NCBI RefSeq assembly: GCF_006829085.1 | Contig: NZ_BJTC01000004.1 | Location: forward strand, 124,001 to 188,000 | Length of the DNA: 64,000 nt | Reading direction: 5' to 3' | Source of the DNA: Chryseobacterium sp. ON_d1 | GTDB lineage: Bacteria > Bacteroidota > Bacteroidia > Flavobacteriales > Weeksellaceae | Shown here: piece after piece, positions 32,289 through 40,349 of the stretch | Layout: each line of letters starts with the position of its first letter | How positions within the stretch are numbered: the first letter of the stretch is position 1 | The notes under the pieces: model-generated | What the model saw: only the letters and a program-made list of their open reading frames with translations | What the model was told of the DNA's origin: nothing | The model's database searches: none | Translations under genes and position numbers: made by a program

Positions 32289-32358
32289 CAATTTCTTAAA
32301 AATGATTACCTTTACACGAAATTAAAACACCTAATAAATTTATAACAAAAAGCAAAAC

Positions 32359-33429
32359 ATGAGCAGAATTTTTCCGGCAGGAGTTGCCACAGGTCAGTTA
32401 GTTACTGATATCTTTCAGTATGCTAAAGAAAACAAATTTGCATTACCTGCAGTAAACGTAATTGGATCAAGCAACATCAACGCTACGATGGAAACTGCAG
32501 CGAAATTAAACGCTCCTGTAATTATTCAGTTTTCAAATGGAGGAGCTTCTTTCAATGCAGGAAAAGGATTAAGCAATGACGGGCAAAAGTCTGCTATCTT
32601 AGGAGCAATCGCTGGAGCAAAACATATTCACACTCTTGCAGAAGCTTACGGAGCAACTGTAATTTTGCATACAGACCACTGTGCAAAGAAATTACTTCCT
32701 TGGATCGACGGATTAATGGATGCGAATGAAGAATTCTTCAAGCAGACAGGAAAATCCCTTTACTCTTCTCACATGTTGGACCTTTCTGAAGAACCTTTAG
32801 AAGAAAACCTTGAAATTTCTGCTAAATATTTCGAAAGAATGGCTAAGCTTCAGATGACTCTTGAGGTTGAAATCGGGGTTACCGGAGGTGAAGAAGATGG
32901 TGTTGACAACTCAGACGTTGATAACTCTAAATTATATACTCAGCCTGAAGACGTAGCTTATACTTATGAAAAACTAAAAGCTATTTCTGATAACTTTACT
33001 ATTGCAGCTGCATTTGGTAACGTACACGGAGTTTATAAGCCTGGAAACGTAGTTCTTACTCCGAAAATCCTTGACAATTCTCAGAAGTATGTTCAGGAGA
33101 AATTCGGAACGGCTGCCAAACCGATCAACTTTGTATTCCATGGAGGTTCAGGATCTACTTTGGAAGAAATTAGAGAAGCTATCGACTACGGAGTTATCAA
33201 AATGAATATCGATACTGACCTTCAGTTTGCCTATACAGAAGGAATCAGAGATTATATGGTAAATAATATTGAATATTTAAGAGCTCAGATCGGAAACCCT
33301 GAAGGAGAAGAGAAGCCTAACAAAAAATTCTATGATCCAAGAGTTTGGGTAAGAAAAGGTGAGGATACATTCTCTGCAAGATTGGTGAAAGCATTTGAAG
33401 ATTTAAATAACGTAAATACTTTAAAATAA
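32359..33429 (+). CDS. fbaA: Fructose-bisphosphate aldolase, class II
   Basis: A 356-residue zinc aldolase of the class IIA type. HTDHCAKKLLPWIDG carries the catalytic Asp and zinc His, EVEIGVTGGEEDGVD the loop, and FGNVHGVYKPGNV, VFHGGSGST and MNIDTDLQFAYT the remaining zinc and phosphate contacts. It cleaves fructose-1,6-bisphosphate in glycolysis and reverses this in gluconeogenesis. A TACCTTTA sequence upstream near 32308 is a weak -7 candidate. Confidence 0.97.
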   Translation: MSRIFPAGVATGQLVTDIFQYAKENKFALPAVNVIGSSNINATMETAAKLNAPVIIQFSNGGASFNAGKGLSNDGQKSAILGAIAGAKHIHTLAEAYGATVILHTDHCAKKLLPWIDGLMDANEEFFKQTGKSLYSSHMLDLSEEPLEENLEISAKYFERMAKLQMTLEVEIGVTGGEEDGVDNSDVDNSKLYTQPEDVAYTYEKLKAISDNFTIAAAFGNVHGVYKPGNVVLTPKILDNSQKYVQEKFGTAAKPINFVFHGGSGSTLEEIREAIDYGVIKMNIDTDLQFAYTEGIRDYMVNNIEYLRAQIGNPEGEEKPNKKFYDPRVWVRKGEDTFSARLVKAFEDLNNVNTLK

Positions 33430-33477
33430 GAACTGTACAACTGTATCAATGTAAAAAATATTCATAAGAAATAGATT

Positions 33478-33512
33478 TACATTGGTACATTTTACATTTA
33501 TACATTAATACA
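33478..33512. repeat. Quasi-tandem TACATT repeats upstream of accD
   Basis: TACATT occurs at 33478, 33486, 33493 and 33501, and TACA at 33509: five copies at 7-8 base steps ending a few bases before the accD start. The first copy is also part of an inverted pair, CAATGTAAA (33447-33455) with TTTACATTG (33476-33484). Confidence 0.55.
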
Positions 33513-33519
33513 AACAAAA

Positions 33520-34374
33520 ATGGCATTCGACTGGTTTAAAAGAAAAGCAAAAAACATTACCACTTCTACTGATGAGAAAAAGGACGTTCCCAAAGGCCTG
33601 TGGCATCAGACTCCATCCGGAAAAGTTGTGGAACATGATGAACTAAAGAGAAATAACTACGTTTCTCCTGAAGACGGATTTCATGTGAGAATAGGAAGTG
33701 CAGAATTTTTTGACATCCTTTTTGATGGGGGTAAATTTACCGAACTGGATGCCAATGTTGAAAGTATTGATATCTTAAACTTCAAAGATACAAAGCCTTA
33801 CAAAGACCGTCTGAAAGAAGTGAAAGCTAAAACAAAGCTTACCGATTCTATCAGAAATGCTGTAGGAACTGTAAAAGGAACTGAAATGGTCGTTTCATGT
33901 ATGGATTTTGCTTTCATCGGAGGATCTTTAGGTTCTGTAATGGGAGAAAAGATCAGAAGAGCCATAGATTACTGTATCGCACACAAGCTTCCGTATATGA
34001 TTATCTGTCAGTCCGGAGGAGCGAGAATGCAGGAAGCAACTTACTCTTTGATGCAGCTGGCAAAAGTTCAGGCTAAATTAGCTCAGCTTTCTGAAGCAGG
34101 ACTTTTATATATCGCTTACCTTTGCGACCCTACATTTGGGGGAATCACAGCTTCTTTTGCAATGACTGCTGATATTATTATGGCAGAGCCGGGAGCACTG
34201 ATTGGTTTTGCAGGACCAAGAGTTATCCGTGAAACGATCGGTAGAGACTTACCGGAAGGGTTCCAGACATCCGAATTCTTGCAGGAAAAAGGATTTGTAG
34301 ATTTCATCGTAAAAAGAACTGAAATTCAGGATACAGTTGCCAAAACAGTTAATTTATTAGCTGTAAAAGCATAG
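33520..34374 (+). CDS. accD: Acetyl-CoA carboxylase carboxyltransferase subunit beta
   Basis: A 284-residue AccD. The crotonase-fold core is intact: [57 protein letters not shown] and [13 protein letters not shown]. It transfers CO2 from carboxybiotin to acetyl-CoA together with AccA. The N-terminal region that is a Cys4 zinc ribbon in E. coli reads [12 protein letters not shown]…[10 protein letters not shown], with no cysteine in any of the four positions. The gene follows fbaA by 90 bases. AccA is not in the window. Confidence 0.95.
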   Translation: MAFDWFKRKAKNITTSTDEKKDVPKGLWHQTPSGKVVEHDELKRNNYVSPEDGFHVRIGSAEFFDILFDGGKFTELDANVESIDILNFKDTKPYKDRLKEVKAKTKLTDSIRNAVGTVKGTEMVVSCMDFAFIGGSLGSVMGEKIRRAIDYCIAHKLPYMIICQSGGARMQEATYSLMQLAKVQAKLAQLSEAGLLYIAYLCDPTFGGITASFAMTADIIMAEPGALIGFAGPRVIRETIGRDLPEGFQTSEFLQEKGFVDFIVKRTEIQDTVAKTVNLLAVKA

Positions 34375-34397
34375 TATCTGTAACAAAAACAATACAG

Positions 34398-34425
34398 TCT
34401 CTCTCTAATTAGGGAGAGATTTTTA
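34398..34425 (+). terminator. Rho-independent terminator after accD
   Basis: A TCTCTC/GAGAGA stem around CTAATTAG is followed by TTTTTATTT, just before the next start codon. Confidence 0.75.
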
Positions 34426-34428
34426 TTT

Positions 34429-34938
34429 ATGAGGACTTTTAAGATATTTTTCAATACCATCAGAAGTATGAGTTTTAAAAAGATTATGCGTCTTTTATCA
34501 CTTGTCCTTCCCCATCCTCTTTTCTCCCTATTAAGTTTCTATGCTACGGTGAAAGCTTTTACCATAGCACAAAAAAGATTCCCTAAAACAGCCTCTACTA
34601 ACGGAATTGGAAATGCTTTCAGACATGCCCTCTGGTGCTGCTTCATCATGATGTACTGCTGTAAAATTTCGTCTCCCAAAAAAGCGCTGGATTTCTGCAA
34701 AAGAATCACAGACATGCATGAAGAGCTGTTCCCTAATGAGCCTTTGGAAACCAAAATGGATCTTCATAACAATAAATTCGGCATGGATTATTTTATGGAA
34801 CTCCTACCTGGAATTCACCGCCAGTTTTTTGAGAAGAGTTTCTTTGTAGACGGATTGATCAAAAAAATGGATGATGCCAAAGTTCTGAAAAACCTGGATG
34901 ATGATTTTGAAGGACATCTTGTTTACCTGGAAGAGTAA
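34429..34938 (+). CDS. DUF6973-like protein
   Basis: A 169-residue protein. Diagnostic segments are NGIGNAFRHALWCCFIMMYC, the acidic DMHEEL motif and MDLHNNKFGMDYF, i.e. the N-x-F-R-H-A-x-W … H-E … D-x-H-N-N-x-x-G pattern of DUF6973. The conserved His/Glu/Asp set suggests a hydrolase or metal site, but no activity is known. The start lies just after the accD terminator, so it may depend on read-through or a promoter inside it. Confidence 0.75.
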   Translation: MRTFKIFFNTIRSMSFKKIMRLLSLVLPHPLFSLLSFYATVKAFTIAQKRFPKTASTNGIGNAFRHALWCCFIMMYCCKISSPKKALDFCKRITDMHEELFPNEPLETKMDLHNNKFGMDYFMELLPGIHRQFFEKSFFVDGLIKKMDDAKVLKNLDDDFEGHLVYLEE

Positions 34939-34947
34939 TTTTATTCT

Positions 34948-35119
34948 TTGACGCAACGAATACGCAAAGGAAATATAAAGCTTTATGCATATTTTCGTTC
35001 GCAAGGGCATTGCATTCAGCTATGTTCTCTAACTTAAATTCTCTTTGCTTAGTGATAACGCCTTTACGAACGAAAAAATCAAACTGCATCATTAAAAACC
35101 TTTGCGGACATTGCGTTAA
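34948..35119. repeat. MITE-like intergenic element with imperfect inverted ends (ACGCAAAG type)
   Basis: The left end TTGACGCAACGAATACGCAAAGG (34948-34970; key cores ACGCAA and ACGCAAAGG) is an imperfect inverse of the right end CCTTTGCGGACATTGCGTTAA (35099-35119). An inner inverted pair, TTTTCGTTCGCAAGG (34992-35006) with CCTTTACGAACGAAAA (35061-35076), sits inside. No ORF is present. It fills most of the 299-base gap between the DUF6973-like and SpmAB genes. Confidence 0.6.
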
Positions 35120-35237
35120 AATATATTTAAAACCAGCAACCATCATTATTTCTTTTTCCCAGCAGAATTACAAAAGACTTTAGTTATTTTTGTGGTTTAA
35201 AGTATTTTTGATAAGTTTAAACAATTAAATCAATCAG

Positions 35238-36641
35238 ATGGTTCTCAGCAGAATTTGGTCGGCTTTCATTATCATTGCCATTGCCATTGCCAGTATAAAA
35301 TACGTCTCGTCAGGTCACTACAAAACCATTTTCAATGACATGGTGGTAGGAAAAGGAGGTGATACAGTGAAGATTGCTTCACAGCCTATGAACAGCCTCT
35401 CTCCTGTTATCAGAGACAGTCTGATGAAAAAAAATGATTTTGCCGACAGCAGAATTCACTACAAAACAGATTCTTTAAAGCAAAATGTAAATATTTACCG
35501 AGTTCAGGAAGCAGACGGAGTGATCGGAACTTCAGAAACCGCAGTAAAGATCTGCCTCGGCCTTATTGGGATCATGACCTTATTTATGGGATTCATGAGC
35601 ATTGCTGAAAAGGCAGGCGGAATCAACCTTTTAAGCCGTCTGATTCAGCCGTTTTTCTCAAAGCTGTTCCCTGACATTCCTAAGAATCACCCTGCATTCG
35701 GGCATATGCTGATGAATTTCAGCGCCAACCTTCTAGGATTGGATAATGCTGCTACTCCTTTTGGGTTAAAGGCTATGGAAAGTCTCCAGACTTTAAATCC
35801 CAATAAAGATACAGCCAGCAATTCACAGATTATGTTCCTGTGTCTCCATGCCGGTGGCATGACATTGATTCCAGTTTCCATTATTGCAATCAGGGCCTCT
35901 ATGGGTTCCAAAACGCCTACAGATATTTTCCTGCCCTGTATGATTGCTACTTTCGCAGCAACCCTGGCAGCAATGATCATTGTTTCTTTTTACCAGAAAA
36001 TTAACCTGATCCGCCCGATAGTAATAGCTTATGTAGGGGGAATTTCAGCAGTGATTGCGTTATTGGTTTTGTATTTGGTTCAATTGAGTAAAGATGAACT
36101 GGATGACTTCAGCAAAGTATTGAGCAATGGATTGATTCTCTTCATTTTCCTGGCGATTGTATTGGGTGCCGTTTATAAAAAGATCAACGTTTTTGATGCT
36201 TTTATTGAAGGGGCAAAAGAAGGTTTTACAACCTGTGTTAAGATTATCCCTTACCTTGTCGGAATGCTGATCGCCATTTCATTATTAAGAACCTCCGGTG
36301 TTTTCGATGTGATTATCGACGGAATGAAGTGGGTGGCCAACGTTGCCAATATGGATCCTAGATTTGTGGATGGCCTTCCAACTGCTTTAATCAAACCTTT
36401 ATCCGGTTCCGGAGCCAGAGGAATGATGGTAGACACGATGACAACATTTGGAACTGATAGTTTCCAGGGAAAATTGGCAGCAGTTCTTCAGGGAAGCTCA
36501 GATACGACGTTTTACGTGATCGCAGTATATTTCGGGGCTGTAGCTGTTAAAAATACAAGATATACGGTAATTGCCATGCTTTTGGCCGATCTGGTAGGTA
36601 TTATCACTTCTATCGCCTTGGCTTATTTATTCTTTGCTTAA
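35238..36641 (+). CDS. Fused SpmA-SpmB nucleoside-recognition-domain membrane protein
   Basis: A 467-residue, roughly ten-helix protein. Two Gate-type nucleoside-recognition domains are fused: the N-terminal SpmA-like part has GLDNAATPFGLKAMESL and FLCLHAGGMTLIPVS; the C-terminal SpmB-like part has EGAKEGFTTCVKIIPYLVGM, LPTALIKPLSGSGARGMM and GSSDTTFYVIAVYFGA. In Bacillus these are two spore-maturation proteins; this organism does not sporulate, so the role is presumably transport. An extra soluble loop (about 35-95) follows the first helix. Confidence 0.88.
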   Translation: MVLSRIWSAFIIIAIAIASIKYVSSGHYKTIFNDMVVGKGGDTVKIASQPMNSLSPVIRDSLMKKNDFADSRIHYKTDSLKQNVNIYRVQEADGVIGTSETAVKICLGLIGIMTLFMGFMSIAEKAGGINLLSRLIQPFFSKLFPDIPKNHPAFGHMLMNFSANLLGLDNAATPFGLKAMESLQTLNPNKDTASNSQIMFLCLHAGGMTLIPVSIIAIRASMGSKTPTDIFLPCMIATFAATLAAMIIVSFYQKINLIRPIVIAYVGGISAVIALLVLYLVQLSKDELDDFSKVLSNGLILFIFLAIVLGAVYKKINVFDAFIEGAKEGFTTCVKIIPYLVGMLIAISLLRTSGVFDVIIDGMKWVANVANMDPRFVDGLPTALIKPLSGSGARGMMVDTMTTFGTDSFQGKLAAVLQGSSDTTFYVIAVYFGAVAVKNTRYTVIAMLLADLVGIITSIALAYLFFA

Positions 36642-36682
36642 TAAAACAGTTGCTGGTTTTTTAACCATGAAAAAAGATATTA

Positions 36683-37048
36683 ATGAGCTACGAAAAACTT
36701 GACATTTACAATATTGCTTTTGAATTGTTTATTGAAACACATAAATTATCGCTCAAACTACCCAAATATGAATTATATGAATTAGGAAGTCAATTGAGAC
36801 GTTCTGCAGATTCTGTTGTGACGAACATTGCAGAAGGTTATGGAAGAAACAATTACAAAGGTGACTTTATCAGATTTCTTACTTACTCTCAGGCAAGTTG
36901 TGACGAAACAGTTTGTCACTTGTCAAAAATCAATCGTCTCTATCCGGATTTAAGCTCAGACTTTAAAGAAAAATCAGAACAATACAAACTCTTAGGAGGA
37001 AAAATCAATAACTTTATAAAATACGTCCAATTAAGCTGGCGAACCTAA
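36683..37048 (+). CDS. Four-helix-bundle protein (23S rRNA IVP family)
   Basis: A 121-residue protein. The family pattern is clear: YEKLDIYNIAFELFIETHKL, LGSQLRRSADSVVTNIAEGY, GRNNYKGDFIRFLTYSQASC and ETVCHLSKI. Members are encoded by intervening sequences within 23S rRNA genes or as free-standing genes of unknown function, often near repeats. A heptamer repeat lies just downstream. Base composition is like its neighbours. Confidence 0.9.
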   Translation: MSYEKLDIYNIAFELFIETHKLSLKLPKYELYELGSQLRRSADSVVTNIAEGYGRNNYKGDFIRFLTYSQASCDETVCHLSKINRLYPDLSSDFKEKSEQYKLLGGKINNFIKYVQLSWRT

Positions 37049-37058
37049 TCCAAACCAA

Positions 37059-37083
37059 CAACTAGCAACTAGCAACTAGCAAC
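37059..37083. repeat. CAACTAG heptamer tandem repeat
   Basis: Three perfect CAACTAG units and a partial fourth lie between the four-helix-bundle gene and the next start codon. The unit count could vary between strains by slippage. Confidence 0.8.
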
Positions 37084-37095
37084 AAAATACCTATT

Positions 37096-37488
37096 ATGAT
37101 TACAGATAAAGAATTTACACTAAGACTCATCCGCCAATTAACCCAGGCCCTGGAAAAACTGATTCTGGACAAACCTGAGGAAAGCTTAATGCAGAAAGAG
37201 CTGGATTTTGATACTTTGATGAGAGATATTTTCAAGATGAGCTTTACAGAAGTAGCCTCAATGACTAAAGAAGAAATGATTGCCCTGGTCAATGAGAAAC
37301 AGGAAAGGGATCACAAAGACTATTATGAAATGCTTGGAAATCTTTTCTACTTTAACAGCAGACATGATCATAACAAAGATTTTCAGGATAAAGCTAAAAC
37401 ATTCTACGAGCGGTACCTTCAGACCAGCGGTATTTTTGCCCTTCCGGTGATTAACAGAATAAACGAATTAAAAAAAGCACTTGAATAA
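37096..37488 (+). CDS. Hypothetical helical protein
   Basis: A 130-residue, all-helical, charged protein without signal peptide or membrane segment. The middle is acidic (LMQKELDFDTLMRDIFKMSF) and the C-terminal half (YYEMLGNLFYFNSRHDHNKDF…AKTFYERYLQTSG) looks like a TPR-type helical pair. I do not recognise the family. The stop lies inside a hairpin shared with the convergent tonB gene. Confidence 0.7.
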   Translation: MITDKEFTLRLIRQLTQALEKLILDKPEESLMQKELDFDTLMRDIFKMSFTEVASMTKEEMIALVNEKQERDHKDYYEMLGNLFYFNSRHDHNKDFQDKAKTFYERYLQTSGIFALPVINRINELKKALE

Positions 37489-37500
37489 AGTGCTTTTGTA
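37473..37500. terminator. Bidirectional terminator between the helical protein and tonB
   Basis: A 10-bp perfect stem, AAAAGCACTT with AAGTGCTTTT, and a five-base loop, with T-rich flanks both ways. The stop codon of the plus-strand gene is in the loop. Confidence 0.85.
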
Positions 37501-37503
37501 TTT

Positions 37504-38394
37504 TTAGAAAGTAATTTTATAAGTACCGGTCGAAGAAGTGTTGGCCTTCTCGGCCTTTACATACTTCTTAACCCAGGCCACGGATGTAGATGATATACAA
37601 GGATCTGAAATACCTCCCGCCCTTCTTGCAGATACCACATTTCCCGCTTTATCTACAGTGTAAGAGATCGTAATCGATCCGCTTGCCGTACAGCTGTGAG
37701 ACGGCTGCGCTCCTCCTCTTCCCATAGTTCCCGGGATATAACCAACGAGCTTTCTGTCAATTCCTACTTTACTGTCTCCATTTCCATCACCACCTAAAGG
37801 ATCTCCAGCATTTCCAATGCCATCTCCTGTTCCCTGGCTGCCTGCTTTTGTTCCCCTTCCCTTGATCAGATTTCCTATGGCCGCCGTTCCTTTTCCGTCA
37901 CCACTCCCTGTTTTTGAATTGGCCGTAGCAGCGCCCGATTTTTTAGTATTTTTAGAAGCACTTGTACTGGTAGCTTCTTTTTTCTCAGCTTTTTTTGATT
38001 CTTCTTTTTTAGGAACAGTTGTCTTTGAGTTATTTCCAGTGATCACCTTCTCCTTCACTTCCGTTTTCTTAGGTTCCGGCGTAGGTACAGGCTCTGGCTT
38101 CACAACAGTTTTCGTCTCCGGAACAGTCGTTTCCGCAGGTTCAGGTGTTACTTCTTCTGTAGCCGCAGCAAGGCTTCCCGGCTGTTCAGCAGGCTCTTCG
38201 ATCCCTTTTCCGTTTCTGTTGTCCCCGAAATTCACAAGCATTGTGGTAACCACTTCAGGGTCTTTATCCAGTTCAGGTTTTAATTTATATAAAAAAACAA
38301 AAAGCAGAATAGCAGCCCAGATCAGAATAGAAAGCAGTGCACTCTTTATCCTATCTTTATTCTCTTCATTTCTGTTTGCTGTATAGCTTCTCAT
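37504..38394 (-). CDS. TonB-family energy transducer
   Basis: A 296-residue protein. One membrane helix (about 20-38, LLSILIWAAILLFVFLYKL) is followed by a long Pro/Glu/Lys spacer (EPVPTPEPKKTEVKEKV), a Gly-rich stretch (about 160-215) and a C-terminal TonB-like unit (ITISYTVDKAGNVVSARRAGG, then WVKKYVKAE). It spans the periplasm to energise outer-membrane receptors. It is third in exbB-exbD-tonB, 35 bases after exbD. Confidence 0.88.
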   Translation of the reverse strand: MRSYTANRNEENKDRIKSALLSILIWAAILLFVFLYKLKPELDKDPEVVTTMLVNFGDNRNGKGIEEPAEQPGSLAAATEEVTPEPAETTVPETKTVVKPEPVPTPEPKKTEVKEKVITGNNSKTTVPKKEESKKAEKKEATSTSASKNTKKSGAATANSKTGSGDGKGTAAIGNLIKGRGTKAGSQGTGDGIGNAGDPLGGDGNGDSKVGIDRKLVGYIPGTMGRGGAQPSHSCTASGSITISYTVDKAGNVVSARRAGGISDPCISSTSVAWVKKYVKAEKANTSSTGTYKITF

Positions 38395-38429
38395 CTTACA
38401 AAGTAGTTCTATCCGGAAAACCGGGTATA

Positions 38430-38828
38430 TTATTTATCTTTAACCGTTGCAATGGCTATGTTAAATTTGTGCTTTTCAGCAATTTCCATTACGAAAACAA
38501 CATCTTTGTGCAGGGTGTTTTCATCAGCTCTGATTGTAAACGATTTGTTGGTCTGACCTGCTAACTTATCTACAATAATCTTCTCCAGCTCTCCTTTATT
38601 AGCAGGGTTATCATCTACAAAGAATGAACCATCCGGTTTAATACTTACCGTTAAAGGATTGGGAATATTATCATCAACTGCTCCGGCTTTAGGAAGATTC
38701 ACATCAATAGCGCTCTGGTTGGCCGCTGAAGAAGTAATCATAAAGAAAATCAGCATCAACAGGATAACATCTGTCATCGCTGCTAAACTGAATTCCGGAT
38801 TCGCTTTATTTCTTCTTTGAATTTTCAT
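38430..38828 (-). CDS. exbD: Biopolymer transport protein ExbD/TolR
   Basis: A 132-residue protein. The single helix near residues 15-35 (SLAAMTDVILLMLIFFMITS) carries the essential membrane Asp. The periplasmic domain has VSIKPDGSFFVDD and FTIRADENTLHKDVV. It forms the proton-driven motor with ExbB. Eleven bases separate it from exbB. Confidence 0.94.
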   Translation of the reverse strand: MKIQRRNKANPEFSLAAMTDVILLMLIFFMITSSAANQSAIDVNLPKAGAVDDNIPNPLTVSIKPDGSFFVDDNPANKGELEKIIVDKLAGQTNKSFTIRADENTLHKDVVFVMEIAEKHKFNIAIATVKDK

Positions 38829-38839
38829 CGTAAGAAAAC

Positions 38840-39544
38840 TTATAAAGGTTTATTGATAAGGTCTAAAAATTCTCCTGACATATTCTGGGCCTTCAGCACA
38901 AATTTATCAATCCTTGTCAAAAGGATATTGTAACAGAAGTTGGCAGGAATTGCCACCGCCAAACCTACAGCAGTTTGTCCCAAAGCAGTATAAATACCTT
39001 CTGAAAGCGTTTTCGGCGAGAAAGATCCTGTAGCATGAGATAAATTAAAGAAAGCAATGATCATCCCGATTACTGTTCCTAAAAGCCCCAGCATGGGAGC
39101 AATACTCGGTACTACAGCCAAAAGGTTCAGGTTTTTCTCCATATTAGCCACTTCTACCTGTGCCTGTGCTTCCATAGCACTTACAATATCTGAAACGGGA
39201 CGTCCCAATCTTGAAATTCCTTTTTCTAAAATTCTTCCTTCCGGAGAGTTCTGGGTTTTGCAGTAATCTGCTGCAGCCTCTATTTTTCCAGCCTTGATAA
39301 AATCTTCGATATTATTCATGAAGTTGGAATCTGTTTTTGAAGCCAGCCGTTTAATGAAGAAAAATCTTTCAAAAAACAGATACAGAGAAAACACTCCCAA
39401 CAGCAATACAGTGACCATCACTATTTTAGCAAAAGCCCCACCGTGGAACATAATCTTCCAGAATGAGAACTCTAAATTGTCCGTAGCAACTGCGGGTGTG
39501 GTGATTTGTGCAAATAAAATCTGAGAAAGTTCCGTTAACAGCAT
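38840..39544 (-). CDS. exbB: MotA/TolQ/ExbB proton channel protein
   Basis: A 234-residue protein with three helices (about 33-55, 140-165, 180-205). Typical segments are LLAVVPSIAPMLGLLGTVIGM and LGQTAVGLAVAIPANFCYN. It forms the proton channel that powers TonB. First gene of the operon; CAAATGTA at 39575-39582 reads TACATTTG on the coding strand, a good -7 box about 30 bases upstream. Confidence 0.94.
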   Translation of the reverse strand: MLLTELSQILFAQITTPAVATDNLEFSFWKIMFHGGAFAKIVMVTVLLLGVFSLYLFFERFFFIKRLASKTDSNFMNNIEDFIKAGKIEAAADYCKTQNSPEGRILEKGISRLGRPVSDIVSAMEAQAQVEVANMEKNLNLLAVVPSIAPMLGLLGTVIGMIIAFFNLSHATGSFSPKTLSEGIYTALGQTAVGLAVAIPANFCYNILLTRIDKFVLKAQNMSGEFLDLINKPL

Positions 39545-39718
39545 TAAATGTGAATTTTATTAAAGTTTCAACGACAAATGTAGTAGAATATTATGAATTG
39601 AACTCTTAAAAATTGCTTAAAAACAACTTAAAATTTGTTACAATGCTACAAACAGCAAATTTCTTTCCAAAAATAATTCTGAAAAGAAATTTGATATTAA
39701 AAAGAATGAAGATTTCGG

Positions 39719-40180
39719 TTAGTCCTCGTCTACCTCAATGTCATCCTGCTTAAACTCGCATTTTAATCTAAAAGGAATCGGAGTATCTGATCCGGTATAG
39801 AAATCATCAATGGTCCCTTTCCAGATTACCTGAAGCTCTCCTTCCTCATTTCTTTCAAAAAGAAGCTCATTGTCATAGATATAGGCTTCTTCGTCATCGA
39901 AAAGGTCAACTTCTGTATAGGTTTCCTCGTCAGAATCATTGATTTTGATAGTCTTTCCTTCTATTTCCGTCGATTCGATAGGGAAATCGAAAACTTCAAG
40001 TGAAAGCTGTGGAAAGTTGTACTGTAATGAATCATCATCTACGTGATCCAAACTGTCATCCGTAATCACTTCAACCTCTAAAAAATGTTGCTGGTTGCTG
40101 TAAACGGCCTTACAATAAGTATTTCTGATATTGTATTTTAGCGTTTCCTCCGGATGGTAAATTTTTAAAATCCCTTTCAT
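39719..40180 (-). CDS. Hypothetical acidic protein
   Basis: A 153-residue, very acidic protein with no signal peptide or membrane segment. It has mostly beta-type segments (YCKAVYSNQQHFLEVEVIT, LSLEVFDFPIESTEIEGKTI) and ends in DDIEVDED. I do not recognise the family. The neighbours are exbB (same strand, 174 bases downstream) and the divergent DUF885 gene. Confidence 0.72.
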   Translation of the reverse strand: MKGILKIYHPEETLKYNIRNTYCKAVYSNQQHFLEVEVITDDSLDHVDDDSLQYNFPQLSLEVFDFPIESTEIEGKTIKINDSDEETYTEVDLFDDEEAYIYDNELLFERNEEGELQVIWKGTIDDFYTGSDTPIPFRLKCEFKQDDIEVDED

Positions 40181-40322
40181 TTTTTCTTAAAAAAGAACTG
40201 TAATAATATGATTGTTAAACGTTTTAGACAAAGATAAAAAATTGATTTAAAGTTAAAAGGATTTTGAAAATTATTTTTTTAAAATCAGGCCTTTCCATAA
40301 GCCGGAGTATTCCAATAATACT

Positions 40323-40330
40323 TACTTTTG
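40323..40330 (+). promoter_or_regulatory. Putative -7 box (TACTTTTG) of the DUF885 gene
   Basis: An exact TAnnTTTG match 19 bases before the start codon. No clear -33 element is seen. Confidence 0.4.
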
Positions 40331-40349
40331 CTTTATAAAGATTCTGAAA

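Noticed and set aside
37817..38386. Long plus-strand frame opposite tonB
   Set aside because: It mirrors the low-complexity Pro/Glu/Lys and Gly codons of tonB, with no start signal, and the operon exbB-exbD-tonB is on the other strand.
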